Shown: positions 1 to 12,662 of the stretch, in pieces
Layout: every line of letters begins with the position of its first letter
Numbering within the stretch: position 1 is the stretch's first letter
Origin: Saxidomus purpurata
Taxonomy: Eukaryota > Mollusca > Bivalvia > Venerida > Veneridae
Direction of reading: 5' to 3'
Assembly: GCA_022818135.1 (NCBI GenBank)
Contig: JAFMSR010000002.1
Location: 58,581,740 to 58,645,739 of the forward strand
Length of the DNA: 64,000 bases
The notes under the pieces: model-generated
The model's input: the letters and a program-made list of their open reading frames with translations, nothing else
What the model was told of the DNA's origin: nothing
Database searches by the model: none
Program-made: the position numbers and the translations under genes

Positions 1-3000
1 TCTATCCATCTATAGCAGTTTTGAAGTAAAATTCGAGAAAAAGTTGATTTTCATTTTTTCATCCCCATCCTGTATTTGCACTTCTTCGTTCTAACATTTG
101 TGAAAATGCGATTAAAACGGCGAGAAAATAAATCTACCGTATCTCAACCCCCGGGTGGGATTTCCTTATCGACAACTTATAAACATATTAGATTCACTTT
201 ATCTTATTCGAGATTTAATACCCTTGTTATAGTCAATGTATTGATTACTAACCTAGTTTGTTAAAAAATATATCCAGTTTAACCAATGATTGACATGCTT
301 GAATGTGAACGTTCCAATGTTCTGTTTGTACATGGCAATAATGACCCTATTTAAGTCGTATGTTCATCACACAGTGTGATCTTGTTGAGGCTGGAGGTAC
401 ATCATACAGTCTGTCTATTCACTTGTTTTACATTTCGCTTTTGTTTTGAAAATATTCGTGTGGCGGTGCGAAAATGCGGAAACATGAAACACATAGAGCG
501 CCAGCAACAATTCTTTACCCACCAACGCGACGAAAAGTCACGTTTCATATTAAACTATTATTTCATATTTTTGTTCCGCATCACACTATACCGAAAACGC
601 AATCAATTTGTTATTTGTCACATTCGCATTTTCACCTCCGACAAAGCAATGATACGGATGTTTTGCGTTTTCGGTTGGCGGACAACTGATGAATACACGA
701 ACTCGCGACAAATCAGATATTTTATATCAGATTATTTTTAAAAAGATGTTCTGTCGTCAGCATCGTTTAGTTTCTCTAGCCTTAGGATAAAATAGAACAT
801 TTGTTTAGCTGTTGACAAATCAGCACACTCCTTTGAAGGAGAGAGAAGAAATTGTCATGGTGGCGAAACACGGAATGTCAATTTGCAATTACTGCCACAT
901 ACTACTTGAGTTGCTTTCAATATCCTTGAAATTCTTTTTCACACGCAAAGTACTTATTCAATCTAAATCGTCAGGCTGAGTATGTAATTTTATCCTGTCA
1001 CATGCAGCATCATCGGCCCGATAACAGTACTGATATACGGCAGTTGTATGTGATTGCCGGACTACTTAATCGAAAGAAAAATAATCCTGTGGCTTGTTTT
1101 CCACCCAAAAGCAAAGTACAGTATGGCATTTTATATTATTTGCAGTCATATGATAAATAATTTCCGTTAAACTGGTCCCCTTTTGAATTTATTACGTCAT
1201 CAGTTCAAGTCTACGTCACCGAGGCAGTAATGTTTTGGTAGCCATTATTTGTACACAGGCCTAGTGTATTGAATTGAAAGTTTTCTCAGTTTCATTAGTT
1301 TATTACTTCGGCTAATTCATGTGACACAAATAAGGATAAACAGCGTTTTATTAGAGAAGGTCTTCACCTTATATTAGTAAGACAATTGAAATAGTGCATA
1401 AACAGGATAGGAAGGACATTTGTTTTCCGATTTTCCTCTGATCTGGCGGTATTTTATTTCGTCATTCCAGAGCAGAGGCTGAATTTGTATATGAATGCCC
1501 TGTCAGTAGCAGATAGTTGCAGAAAGGAATACTTTTAATTTGAAGAGTCAGTGACAGTGTTTTCATTTTCAAATAACTGGGATTCAATCATTCATGGAAA
1601 AGGAGCTTGATCGACTGAAATGAGATCTTATGGCCGTAACCCGTTTTGTCTGGGAAGAAACAAAGGTAAAGATAGCATCAAGTGTTAAGGTCTTTGAATT
1701 TGAATTATTTTTTTCAAAAAAAAAAAAAAACAAAAACAAAAACAAAACAAAAAACGTGTGCAGTGCTAACAAACATCGTTTAGAAAATCAAAACGGATGC
1801 ACGGTGGCCATTTTGTTTTGAATGTAAACAAAGTTTACAAAATCAGAAATGGCAAAAACGATGAGGCTCCAAATGCGGGATTGCTCACGGTCTATGGTAT
1901 ACGGGCTCATTACAGAGGCTCTTGACCAATCAGAATCTATCATATTTATCTCCGGTATTATATAATAAGATAATTCTTCGTTATGCACATTAGTCTGACA
2001 TAAATAGAATCGGAAATGAGAACTACTTTTTGTCTACGTGTGTCCAGTCCGCATATTGTTTACTAATGTTAATGGTAGTTTCACAATAAAACCAGACATT
2101 TCAAGGTGTGTTTTCAATGTGAGATAAATAGAATAATAGTTTGGTAGCGTTGACGGAGAAAGTTTACCTTGCTCTTTGCTGAACTTCTGCTTTTCTATTT
2201 ATTTTGTGGTACTTAAATTCATTTCCTGATAAAGTTTCGGTTCTTATGATACCCTTACAAACCGACTGTGACTGTTGTAACGTGGTCGTATTACTTTCAT
2301 AAGAAACGTACGTGTTAAATATTTTAACACACATATATTGGAAAGTAATTCGCTATAAATAAGTTCATATTTGTCTTTCTATTAAGGATTTAAAATGACA
2401 GAGACAATTTATATATAATATGTATGCTGAGGCTAGTCTTGTTTCTTGTATCAAGTCAATATTCATTTCAGACTTGCCTATTTAAGAGCCAGTGCATGTA
2501 ATTTAAGCAAGAGCAATACTAGATTCAGTACAACTTGTTTGACCTAGCAGTATATTCTATAATATTCTAAAAGGAGCAGCCATGAAAATTTTAGGGGCAG
2601 TCATATTAAGTTATCTTTTCCCTTTTCATAAGCTGAAGAAAACTCAAGTTGGATATCAATATATATTTACTAAATTAACAAACGATTAAGTGTGTTAAGC
2701 ACATCTCTAGACTTGATAATATCACAGATAAAAGATCAACAAAATATTCTCAAAACTGTTACAATCATTTGTAAAACCAACATTAACTAGTATGGTGTTT
2801 TCTCGTTCCTGATATAAAATCAAGTGTTTACTACACGAACACGTTTTCGACTAATAAAAAAAAATATATTTCGACAAAATATTTGATGAATATAATGTAT
2901 ATGATGATTGGAGTTCATTGACTGACTGTGCAAGGCAGTGTCGCTAAATAAACTAGAAAATAAACAACAAGGTAACAACTGAACCTTTTACATGATTACG

Positions 3001-3870
3001 GTCCTGCTGAAGTGTTGCTTTGAGCTTTATGTTACTGTAATTATTTCCCTAAAGGCTAAGCCCTCCTTCCTCCTAGTTGATAATCAGTCTCTTAAAGATT
3101 CTGACAATACTCAATCCCCACCAATGAAAGCTACTCGATGGCTATCAAAACATTTTCATATTTAATTAACTCCATAAATATCTCTTGCAAAGGACAAAAT
3201 GCTTATTTTTAAAGCATCCTCAAGGCTGAAAACACAATTTTAATTTCGTTTAAAATGGTATGACACTCAATTCGAACCTTATTATTTGATTTTTTTGGTG
3301 TTATTAAATTTCTTTTTCTTATTTTTTTTATGAACCGTCTCGTTGCTACATTGTACCAGTGTGCTTATGACCTCGGAGAAAATTAAATTGATAGGTCTTC
3401 TAAATACGTTTCGCAAATACGAAGAGGAAAAATATATCATTAATAGGAAATGTATTTTGTAATTATAATACCTGGTCGACCATTTTGAATTATGGTTTCA
3501 ACAACGTCATGCATCTTTTAATATTACACGCCTTGTTATTTACATAAATAGCAAAGGAACGTTTCTTATTTTAGCTTGTTATGAAAGCATATAGATAAGT
3601 AGCAGTGAGAATATACTTTAAGATGAAATTAGGTTTTATGTTTTGCATTTGTTGGATTCCCTGTGGTTACCAGGGAATGAGATTCAATGAAAATTTGAAC
3701 TTATCTAAATGTAACAAAATGGCCTGAATAGGAATACGATGAAAACTCATCAACTCATATAGAAGGCATAAATATTTGTCATTATATATTCATTCAACCA
3801 TTCAGTGAAAAAAGTTATCCATAATATTATCACAAGCAAATGCATCTATAAATGTGCACGTTCGTTACGG
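1..3870. other. AT-rich intergenic DNA, no supported gene
   Basis: No open frame here shows a recognisable domain, splice-bounded exon or RNA gene. The longest frames (around 376-741 and 1788-1988) have low-complexity, AT-driven composition. An A-rich tract lies at 1716-1754. The 3' end of the Ly6-like gene, read on the minus strand, abuts the right edge, so its short 3' UTR probably lies just below 3875. Confidence 0.5.
1716..1754. repeat. A-rich simple sequence (A14 then CAAAA-type units)
   Basis: A run of 14-15 A is followed by CAAAAA/CAAAA units. It is low-complexity sequence, possibly the tail of an old retroposed copy. No element body can be recognised next to it. Confidence 0.7.
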
Positions 3871-3873
3871 CTC

Positions 3874-3879
3874 TTTATT
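3874..3879 (-). terminator. AATAAA overlapping the LU stop codon
   Basis: On the minus strand the last Lys codon and the TAA stop form AAATAAAG. The stop therefore lies inside a canonical polyadenylation hexamer. If it is used, the 3' UTR would be only some 10-30 bases. Whether it is used cannot be seen. Confidence 0.35.
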
Positions 3880-4090
3880 TAAACATATATACACTTGCAG
3901 CAAGAAAAACCAACATTGTCAGTAAGTCTAGTTGTCTTGCAATAGCATCGTTTCCAACATTGCAAAGTGGTTGTGTGCAACATGATTCGCAACGTTTAAC
4001 AGATTGGAACCTGTGGCAACCAGGATCACACTCTTGAGTACATGACCTTTCAAGTCTTTCAACTTTTCCATCTTCCTCGAGTCGCTGGAT
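3875..4090 (-). CDS. LU gene terminal exon (second half of LU domain plus hydrophobic tail)
   Basis: This is a phase-0 exon after an acceptor at 4091-4093 (TTTTTGCAG on the minus strand). It begins IQRLEEDG and carries seven of the twelve cysteines, including the CC-x4-CN end of the fold. The remaining residues form the hydrophobic GPI-type tail, ending FK and then TAA. Confidence 0.75.
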   Translation of the reverse strand: MQRLEEDGKVERLERSCTQECDPGCHRFQSVKRCESCCTQPLCNVGNDAIARQLDLLTMLVFLAASVYMFK

Positions 4091-5594
4091 CTGCAAAAAT
4101 AGACAGAGCACTCTATAAGTCAGTTTGGATGAGTTGATAGTGACGTCATGCTATGTTAACATATTTTAGACACTGTTATTATTTAAAACATGGGAAACAA
4201 CCAGCTATGATGATATCATATATAAGCTCACTTAAGCTCACTAGTGCTCAAAGGTGAGCTATTGTGAGCGCCTGGTGTCCGTCGTCTGTCCGTCCACATT
4301 TTATCTTGTGTATGCAATACTGGCTGCATTTTTCAATAGATCTTCATAAAACTTATTCAGTATGACAATGTACATTGTGTTCAGTGTATAGCGGTAATCG
4401 ATTTGAAAAGCTCTACCTACAGGGATTAATAGTTTTGTTATATGTTTACTATCAACTTATCCTTACTGATGTATATCTATATGACTATTCCTTTATTTTG
4501 GTTTATTTGACCTTACATTTTACTTAACGACCAATATAAAGGGAATTTTAAACATTTGCGAAGATTTCCTTTGTCGCCGGAAAACACATGATAATCTTCT
4601 GATGTACATCAAAACATATATTTATATAGTGTATTTTTTTTGTATTTTACATATGATGGTTCCCTCTTGTCTAACCGAAAACTGGAAAACGCTGTGTAGG
4701 ATACAGTATTTACAGTTTTCGAAAGTGTGGTACTTAGATAGATAGACTGAAATTGTATGACTAAGAAACATGTCCATTATAAGAAAGTCAATTGACTGTT
4801 TTGAAGATCGGTTGAAACTGGCTTCTAAAACTTAACAACAGCCGTGGGTCCGTTTGAAATACTGCTGCAGAAAAAACAAGTGAATGCTTTTGTATTTCCT
4901 TAGATTGACCATGGTGGTCTTTTTGTCCTACTTTCGCATTTTTGCATGTTGTAAACAGTCAGAGATATACGTTGCACATCATTAGAAGTAAAGTTTGTTC
5001 CACATTAATTTAAAATAGGCATGCTTATTCATGCACAACCTATTTACAGCCTCTTTCTGGGAGACTTACGAAAAATTTCAAAGATATTTGAAACATGGAA
5101 AACCTACTTTCGTTTTTGAAAAGGCAAATATAATTTATTAATTCTATTGTTAAACTCAAATTTTGACACAATAAGGTCACATTTGTTGCAGTATGTCATA
5201 TTTTTGCTTCTGAGAATACGCCCGTTACAATTCCAGATTTAAAAGAAAACTCGATTTGGTTTTAGTAATGGACCTTTTACTATGCGTCATATAAAATATT
5301 TTATAACAGACAAAATATCATGAGTCTTTCGCACCGAATAAAAAGAACAAAACTCTTTTTCTTGTCCCCGAAAATGTTAAAACATTGCTAATGCCATAAT
5401 TTACTGCTTCTTTGTGTAGCTTAGAATTTACGGTACCTTGCAGAAAGGCTGGTATATTTGGCACTCAGTTTTCGTCATATTTTGTTTATTGTTCATATCA
5501 ACGCATTCACTGTCGGGCGTGTCAGGGCTATGACTACATGTCCAACAAGATAACAGTGGAACAGATATTTCATCCCGTATGGGCACGATTGTTA
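3875..5594 (-). CDS. Ly6/uPAR (three-finger) domain protein, probable GPI-anchored surface protein; 3' two exons
   Basis: Two minus-strand exons, 5437-5594 and 3875-4090, join in phase 0 to complete one Ly6/uPAR (LU) domain. The first exon starts the domain with the pattern CWTC, then SEC, TEC and FCK. The second continues with RSC, QEC, PGC and KRC, then the family signature CC-x4-CN (ESCCTQPLCN). About 17 residues later comes a hydrophobic stretch (LLTMLVFLAASVYMF) ending two residues before the stop, as expected of a GPI-attachment signal. Seen: cysteine pattern, tail and splice sites (acceptors ending TTTTCAG and TTTTGCAG; donor GTACCG). Known: LU proteins are disulfide-rich, extracellular and often GPI-linked. 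Inferred: a membrane-anchored surface protein. The ligand and role cannot be told. The signal-peptide exon must lie further upstream; candidates are 13323-13422 and 18674-18776. The intron between the two exons holds a mollusc-type repeat. Confidence 0.75.
4221..4420. repeat. Dispersed mollusc-type repeat (GTCCGTC-rich)
   Basis: Repeated AGCTCACT words are followed by GGTGAGCTATTGTGAGCGCC and then GTCCGTCGTCTGTCCGTCC. This differs from the AT-rich surroundings and resembles a repeat common in bivalve genomes. The family assignment is from memory of its style, not a search. It lies inside the LU intron. Confidence 0.55.
5437..5594 (-). CDS. LU gene internal exon (first half of LU domain)
   Basis: The acceptor is at 5595-5597, preceded by a good T-rich tract (TTTTTATTTTCAG on the minus strand). 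The donor GTACCG starts at 5436. The exon starts in phase 1 and is open through SVPLLSCWTCSHSP to YQPFCK. It carries five cysteines in the order expected of the N-terminal half of an LU domain. A plus-strand open frame over the same bases is only its shadow. Confidence 0.72.
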
Positions 5595-5599
5595 CTGAA

Positions 5600-8500
5600 A
5601 ATAAAAAGAAACATGACTAAAAACTGGAACAAGTTGCGCTACAGTTTACACGGTTTACACAAAAAATGATAAAATGTATATTTTACTTTTCGTAAAACAT
5701 ATTTACCAAAATATGTACAACATATACCGGCCAAGGTGTTATATCCATACTAACGAAGTTTTTAACAGGTATGTTGGAGTTATCGCTGGTCTGTCTGCCG
5801 GACATTCTGTTTGACACAGCATTACACAGCTCTCAAGTTGATCTAAATTGTCACCAGTCCACACCATTTAACAGAAAAAGACTCTATTGCAGTTAAATGT
5901 GTTTGATATGTAAGTCTGCACGTAGGTATTATAGCATAAATTTTGCAGGCACTTAGGTACGGGGAGACGTACAGTATGTAATACATATAAGTACTGTCAT
6001 CATCAAGAGGTATATTTTCTCGTTGGTTTCATTGTGCTTGATCAGACTCGATGATCTGCTGGCACTGAACAGCCATTTCATAGCAAGCCTGAATATCAAC
6101 CGGCTGTTTAATTATTTTATTTGTGTAAAAATACGATATGCTTTTTGTGTTCATACGTAAAAATAGCATATATGTTTGTGTTTATAAGACAAAATATGTA
6201 TTTTCTATTACGAACTATTTCTAAATTATCAGTTTTCAAAGTTTTGAAATGATATTAAAGAACAAAGTTGCAATTAAGTGTAATTATACAAGACATATTT
6301 TGGTGCATGTCAGAACAAGCGATGCAGGATATGCCCCCTTGATCTTAAAGTGTTACTTTGGTTGAGGTAGTATTGGGAACCGAGCTATTTCTTCAGTTTT
6401 CAAGAGACGATAATGAAACTTGTCACACTGAATGAACATGACGTAAAGATGAGAAATTATTTCAGAACTCTGTCAATTTAAGATCAAACGTTTTTGTGGC
6501 ACATGCGCATTGTTTCTTCAACATTGCATCAAATAAAAACATTCGAAAAATTGTATGTCTATTACGCCTTTTTCTTGTTCACCGACTGGTTCTGATACTC
6601 TATAAGGACAGTAAATATTTTTCAAGTATACAGTCATTCACGTTTTTCTAATAGATGGATGCATGGTTTCATTCAAGTGGTGTCTGACCTTTGTACAACT
6701 ATCAAATAACGTCAAACATAATCAAAGAATCGAGATACAGACACTACTTTGACGTTTAATTTTCTTCAGCGAAATAGCAATACCTAGCATGTTTCTAGAT
6801 TAAGATTCGCTGTTGACAAACTGACACTAAATCCTTTTATGTCTGACCTACTAAGTCATAATAAGAGCCATGAATATCACATACAGTTTCAAAGTAATTG
6901 TCTTTCCAGGATAGAAAAGATATTAAATCTGTCGTCGCAGTCAAGATAAAATTAATTAGTATTAACTGAAATTATATACTGTTAATGACTAATTCCACTT
7001 TGCTACCATGGCAACAGTTATATTTTTCCAAGAAACTTATATTTGTTGAATTTGCAAAGTCATAACTACCGTTATTGGTTTTTAAAATTGACGAAAGTCA
7101 TAAAATAATAGCAGAATGACATTACAAATTTTCCCTTGTATATAATACGGTTTGTTAAGGCTGCTTTTAATAGTTGTGTGAGTTATCATAGGTATAGACT
7201 CATCCAAAGTACTTGCACACTGGTAGGTCTCAATGAACACAACTATATCTTAAATACTGATACGAAATATATTGCATTAGAATTTAAAAGTTTTGTCCTT
7301 AAAGTGAATATAAAGTGAATCAATTTATTGTCGAAACATTAACCTCAATAACTTTTTTAAATAATGTTTTTTTTTCGTAAAGTTTTTACACATTTGTTGA
7401 CAATAAGGAACTTATTATCACCTTGTAGTGGTTAAGATAGGAATTTCATGAAAGAAACCATTTCGACTTAGATATAGTCAAGTTTCTGACCCAAATCTGA
7501 GCTAAATTGATACTTAGTTTACACAAGTTAATAAAACTAGATTCAAAACTTGTCTCAGGTAAGGCTCAGCTTTTTACAAGAGGAAGACTTAATGGCAGTA
7601 GTTTCATTGAAGTGTTTTAAAGTTTGTGAAAAATAAATACTGTACAAGGTAATGGCCAGATAAAAATTCATTAAATGGATTCTGAGCAAATAAAGGAACA
7701 CATACTGTCTAGTCAGCGAACTTTTGTTACCATGGTGTACTTGAACCTTCGACATATAAGTCAAATGTCCCATATTTCGGCTAGACGTTGATCGTTGATT
7801 TGCATTTTTGTGATTCAGACATAAAAAATTATCAGTTTATAATCCGTATTGCAAACATGATAAATGTTAAACATTAAACTGAAACAAATTGGTTCGATTT
7901 ATATCACGACATCCAACAAAAGAAATCTATCGCATTATTAACATTGAATATAAATTTGTAATTATTTTTCATCTGTGTAGAAAACCTAGATTATATCGTA
8001 CAGACAACATTGCACCTGTTCTGACACCCAATGGCAATAAAATACCTGGAAAAGTACTTATATCAGTTATGAGGGAAAATGTTTCACGTAAATTATCCAT
8101 TTGGGTTTGTCCGATAGCATTTCCTTTTCCTGGGGTTGTTTTAATGAACAGTTCTATATAAATCTAATTGACAACGGATAACGAAATATCAGATCTAGTG
8201 AGATATCCTTCCAATCCATTTTAAGAATTTGTATGAATAATTGTAGTGGGTCATTGTAATTTGATGTTTACAGAACTTCGTGTCTAGCTTCTATTTTGTG
8301 AACATTTCTGCATTAAAGTGCAAATGCACTTTAGTCATGTGTTTTTCTGAAATTTGAGAATGACGCTGCTTTAATTCCTCTTTACATTTCTAAACGTCAT
8401 TACAAGAAAAAGATGGGCAATCTTCAACAATGACAAATAGAAAAATAAAAACGGAATAGTATTTTATAATATTATTTCGTCAGGGTAAAATGCAATTCGT

Positions 8501-8890
8501 TGTTACGAAATAAAATTGTGTATCGCATGCCCCTTTTGGGCGCCGTACAATACATTATTTGCTAACCGTTATTTCTGTGAACATTTTGAACAAGTGATAT
8601 AATTCAAAAGGAGGCAAGGCAGAGTTGGTTATTGGGCACAATACTTCGTCTAAATATCTTCTATCAATTAAAAGTAAATATTTTTCATGATTTTGCAATT
8701 ATGTTTAGGACGAGCATAATTCATATGATAAATGGACATAGTTAAAAAATATGACGAGCAACGCAAACCTAAATAATGTCAAAGAAAACTAGCTACATGC
8801 AACGGCAACTTATATTGCTTACTTATAATATTCTGTCCTATGTATCGTCTAACTCTCTGTGTTCGTAATCGCTTGCTTTTTACATTTTTA
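5600..8890. other. Probable long 5' intron or intergenic DNA
   Basis: Between the LU internal exon and the repeats at 8.9 kb no exon can be supported. One short stretch (about 6040-6115) is less AT-rich than its flanks and can form a small stem of 7 bp (AACAGCC/GGCTGTT). A cysteine-containing minus frame near 5732-5877 lacks convincing splice sites. The rest is featureless AT-rich DNA. Confidence 0.4.
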
Positions 8891-8896
8891 TATAAT

Positions 8897-8977
8897 TTTT
8901 GAATTTCAGTTTGTATGCATGATAATCTTCTCTGCGTTTTGCCTGATCCCAACGCCAAATAAAATGTACATCAATAT
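8897..8977 (+). repeat. 81-bp source segment copied to 10448-10528
   Basis: These 81 bases recur essentially exactly at 10448-10528, 1551 bp downstream in direct orientation. The copy is fused there to a second copied segment; see the mosaic at 10448-10590. Confidence 0.85.
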
Positions 8978-8988
8978 ATATCGTCCAG

Positions 8989-9020
8989 ACATACGATTTC
9001 ACGCACATACGATTTCACGC
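8989..9020 (+). repeat. Tandem pair of a 16-bp unit
   Basis: ACATACGATTTCACGC occurs twice head to tail. It lies just after the 81-bp duplicated segment. Confidence 0.8.
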
Positions 9021-9971
9021 AATTTATAAACATCCGGTTTGCGCGAGTACGCAACTTTTGATGATGTCATTCACTTTTGGATAACTGCAACAAAACGTAT
9101 GCAGTGCAAATGCGCTTAGATAATTTATGTGAAAATTGTGTTTTAAAGATGTAAAATGTATAAGTACTTTACTTATGTTAAAATATGGACTTTTACTTTT
9201 CCTTTTTGTCCAACAGTTTCGAACGCGAACACAAAACCCAGAAAAACTAGTTTTGAAGTGTTGCTGATACAAGCTTCTCCCGCGTTCTGTCAAAATGAAG
9301 TCACATGACAATAACGTGACCTAAAATGGCGGATTTGCATAATATTTCACTGTTAAGCAATGTGTACTCGTTATTTTCAACTGATTTACTGCGCAGAGAC
9401 TAGGGAGGTTAGTAAGGAAGATACATTTTAATGTCCTCATTGTAAAGGAGAGTTAAATTCAGCGTAATTCTGGACTGATCAGTTCTCTTTTGTGTTAAAA
9501 CTGTTTTTTAAGAACTTTTTAATATTTAATTCCCTGTGACGATTTTGAAGTATTTAAGCTGAATTGAAGAAAAAGTGCTTGTAAGTAGTCTAAACTGTAC
9601 GGTTGACTTCGTATTTAAGTATATTTACTGTTTATTTGACAGAAACAATCATTTCAACTGATCACTGCACCACTTTGTACGTCAGATTTAATATTCATGT
9701 GTTCAAACTTCACAACAGTGCATAATAAACATGACCGATTCAAAGTGCGTGAAAATTTATGACGTCATACACACAATATCTGCCGAGGGGTATGTAAACA
9801 AACATGGCTGTTTTTTCTGGAAACGGCAAATTAATAATCAGGAGCATTGTTGCATCATAATAACTTTGAAACAAATTAAACTCTTGAAAGGTGATTTTTA
9901 ATATATTTTCATTTTTTATTGAAAAAGCGACCCGTTGTTTCTTATGTGCGTGGAAACCAATGTCTCTGGGA

Positions 9972-10032
9972 TAGCAATTCAACGATTTAAGTGATATTGT
10001 ATGACTGTGATGTAGTACTTTTATGTAAGTGT
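9972..10032 (+). repeat. 61-bp source segment copied to 10530-10590
   Basis: Exact by eye to 10530-10590, 558 bp away in direct orientation. It ends with TATGTAAGTGT in both places. Confidence 0.85.
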
Positions 10033-10125
10033 GTAGTGTGCTCGACATTGACGTGGTATTTCTATGTTAGACTAACATACGAAAGCCTAATAATAATATT
10101 CAACTAATTTGAAACAGATAAACAG

Positions 10126-10366
10126 TACACTTAACCGATTTAGAAACGCAAGATTTCCCCTGTTAAATACATGTATTTTTATTTGAATGACACTATTGTT
10201 TTTATTTCTATTTTAAGTCATTTTTGCGATGAGTTATTAAAACTTTTACAAGAATTCAATTTTACATTGTTTTTGCTGTGTATGAAATTTGAATAAATTT
10301 GAAACACGATAACACTGTTAAAATAAATATTTTGCCACTTTTGCGTTTCTAAACCGGTTGAGTGTA
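10126..10366. mobile_element. Short foldback (MITE-like) element with 25-bp inverted termini
   Basis: The left arm 10126-10150 starts TACACTTAACCG. The right arm 10342-10366 ends CGGTTGAGTGTA. They are inverted copies with about two mismatches, sharing the core TTTAGAAACGCA. The interior of about 190 bp is AT-rich and non-coding. This is the structure of a small non-autonomous DNA transposon. No clear target duplication was identified, so a simple foldback sequence is the alternative. Confidence 0.5.
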
Positions 10367-10447
10367 TTTGACCCAACGCTCTTTAGCCAATCGGAGCTGG
10401 CGCGCTGACGTTGAGTTGCTGTTATAGCCCTATTTCCATCGTCCGTC

Positions 10448-10590
10448 TTTTGAATTTCAGTTTGTATGCATGATAATCTTCTCTGCGTTTTGCCTGATCC
10501 CAACGCCAAATAAAATGTACATCAATATTTAGCAATTCAACGATTTAAGTGATATTGTATGACTGTGATGTAGTACTTTTATGTAAGTGT
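10448..10590 (+). repeat. Mosaic of two upstream segments joined at one base
   Basis: 10448-10528 copies 8897-8977, and 10530-10590 copies 9972-10032. The order and orientation match the source, but the intervening 1 kb is missing. This is what a partial duplication with an internal deletion, or a template switch, would leave. Confidence 0.8.
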
Positions 10591-10599
10591 AAATATATC

Positions 10600-12660
10600 A
10601 ACAATTTTCGCTTACATTCAAGACAGAATCCTCAGCAAATTGATTCCATCTAAAATGCAACTACATTGTATTCAAAATTCCACCCCTGTATATTTAGGTG
10701 ACTCGAATTTATATATAAATGAGTTCAAGCAGTGTAACATAGGATTACGTCACTCTTGACACTTTTTATCAGTGATATTTTCGAGTTGAACGTTTTAATG
10801 GTTACCATGCTCTTGTGCAATTGCACTTCTAAGTGACACTTCTTAGACAAACATTTACTGCTTTCATGATATTAAAAAGCTCTAAAATATCAGATCAATT
10901 TCATTTGATGATTTGATAATTTAATGCACCAATTCCACAATAACGTAAATGTTATTTATCGTAAAAGATACATAGCAGTAGTGTATTTTTTTCATATGAA
11001 GTCGTTGTAGCAGCAAATGAAACTTCGCACATATTTCATAGCAAATAGCTCATAATGTGTCCCTAAGTTAAACCAATTCCAAATGAAATACTGGTTGGTT
11101 TCAATACGTTCTTTTAAGTAAATTAATTTCTAATTTAGAGGTTCTATGGAAGATTGTGTGGTATTTCTAAATGGTTTGATCTGTCTAGTACACACGAGAT
11201 TGAAGCCTCTTTTAGCTAAATTAAATGTGAAAACACTGTTTAATGTCAATTTATGCGAAGCCATTTCGCCTAATTTGTGAGTTTTTACTAAAGTGGTTGA
11301 CAAAGCAAATGGCAGCAAATCACGTGACAAAAATGCAGCAAAATGCAGCAAAATACCGTCACATGAAGCTTGATACATTTCCAGTTAATCAAAATTTCTA
11401 TTGGTAATTCTTAACACAAACAGGCAGACACTTGATTAGGGAAATAACTTCTAGAATTTTCTTTTATACGATATCCTTTTATTTGACCTAGTGACCCAGT
11501 TTTCTTCTGTGTATTTCTTGTTGGGAGTGATGAAAAAGGCATTATACACGTATAACTTTATTTGTCCAATGGTCTTTGAACTGTTTTGAAGGTCTTTTCA
11601 TTTCAACAAATAACGTACTTCCTAAAGTTAAATAAGTAAAATAACAACAAAATAACTTTAAATAGACAATTCCCTTTTGGCTTTAGTCATTTTACTCTAA
11701 TTCGAGCTGATGATTTTATCATCTTTATCTTAGAAAAGGTAAACATTAGGATGATTTTATATGATTTATAAAAGTTGAGTTTGTAATTTCTTCTAACTGA
11801 TGACATGGTGATAAAATAATATCGCCTGGTTTGGAAGCACTTTGTAGACCTAAAAAGTATGCCCTCAATAGTTTTGGTAAAATTTGCCTGTTTTGTCGGT
11901 TCATCACTTACATGTACACAGAGTACTCCTGCATACAACTCAAAACGTTGACATGCAAGATAATTTAAATGCTCGGATGATAGCGAGTGTTGTTTTTAAT
12001 GGTTTTAAGGCATTGCTTTCATTATTTGTCTTACATAAACAGTGATAAATATGCCCGGACTTTTTCACATTACGTATATACAAATGTATTGATATTTTAT
12101 CTAGACAGTGATATAATGGTAGTCTGAAAAATAATACATCAAATACATTGATTTCCTCTTGTGATCTTCCTATTCTATAGACTATTGAAGCCATATATTT
12201 CTTTATGCAATTAGTACTTGCCAAGGCAAAATCGGAGTCAAATCACGAAGCCTAGATTCGGATGGGTACGAGCCAGATCCTTTAGTATTTGTACTTTATT
12301 AAGAGGAGTGATACTTTATGAGATTCTTCTGAGATCTAAAGGATCAATGCGAGCAAATGTTCTGCCAGGCAATGGCTATGGGACATCTAAGTTACATCAG
12401 AAATATTCGTATCACTTTTTAATTATGTTAAAGGTGGCGATGACGCAAGTGTTAAGATTTACAGCGCTCAGCGAGGAAGCTCTGTTTTTGACATCGGTTT
12501 TCCCGCAGGGTATTGCAGCAAACAGTTTCACCTCGAAATCATTGAAATAACTTTACTTAGCTCCTTTTGTAAAGATATAACATAAGCTGATAATTCTAAA
12601 TAAAATGTTTGCTTCTTTTAAACATAATGATATTTAATGGTTATTCTGATACAGGAAGCA
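10600..12660. other. AT-rich DNA, no supported gene
   Basis: Open frames here (for example 11687-12224 minus and 12218-12550 plus) show no domain, cysteine pattern, signal peptide or credible exon ends. I see no repeat boundary or RNA gene. Confidence 0.4.
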
Positions 12661-12662
12661 TG

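Noticed and set aside
5732..5877. Cysteine-containing minus-strand frame (LESCVMLCQTECPAD) upstream of the LU exon
   Set aside because: No convincing acceptor and donor around it, and the cysteine spacing does not fit the LU fold or another family I can name.
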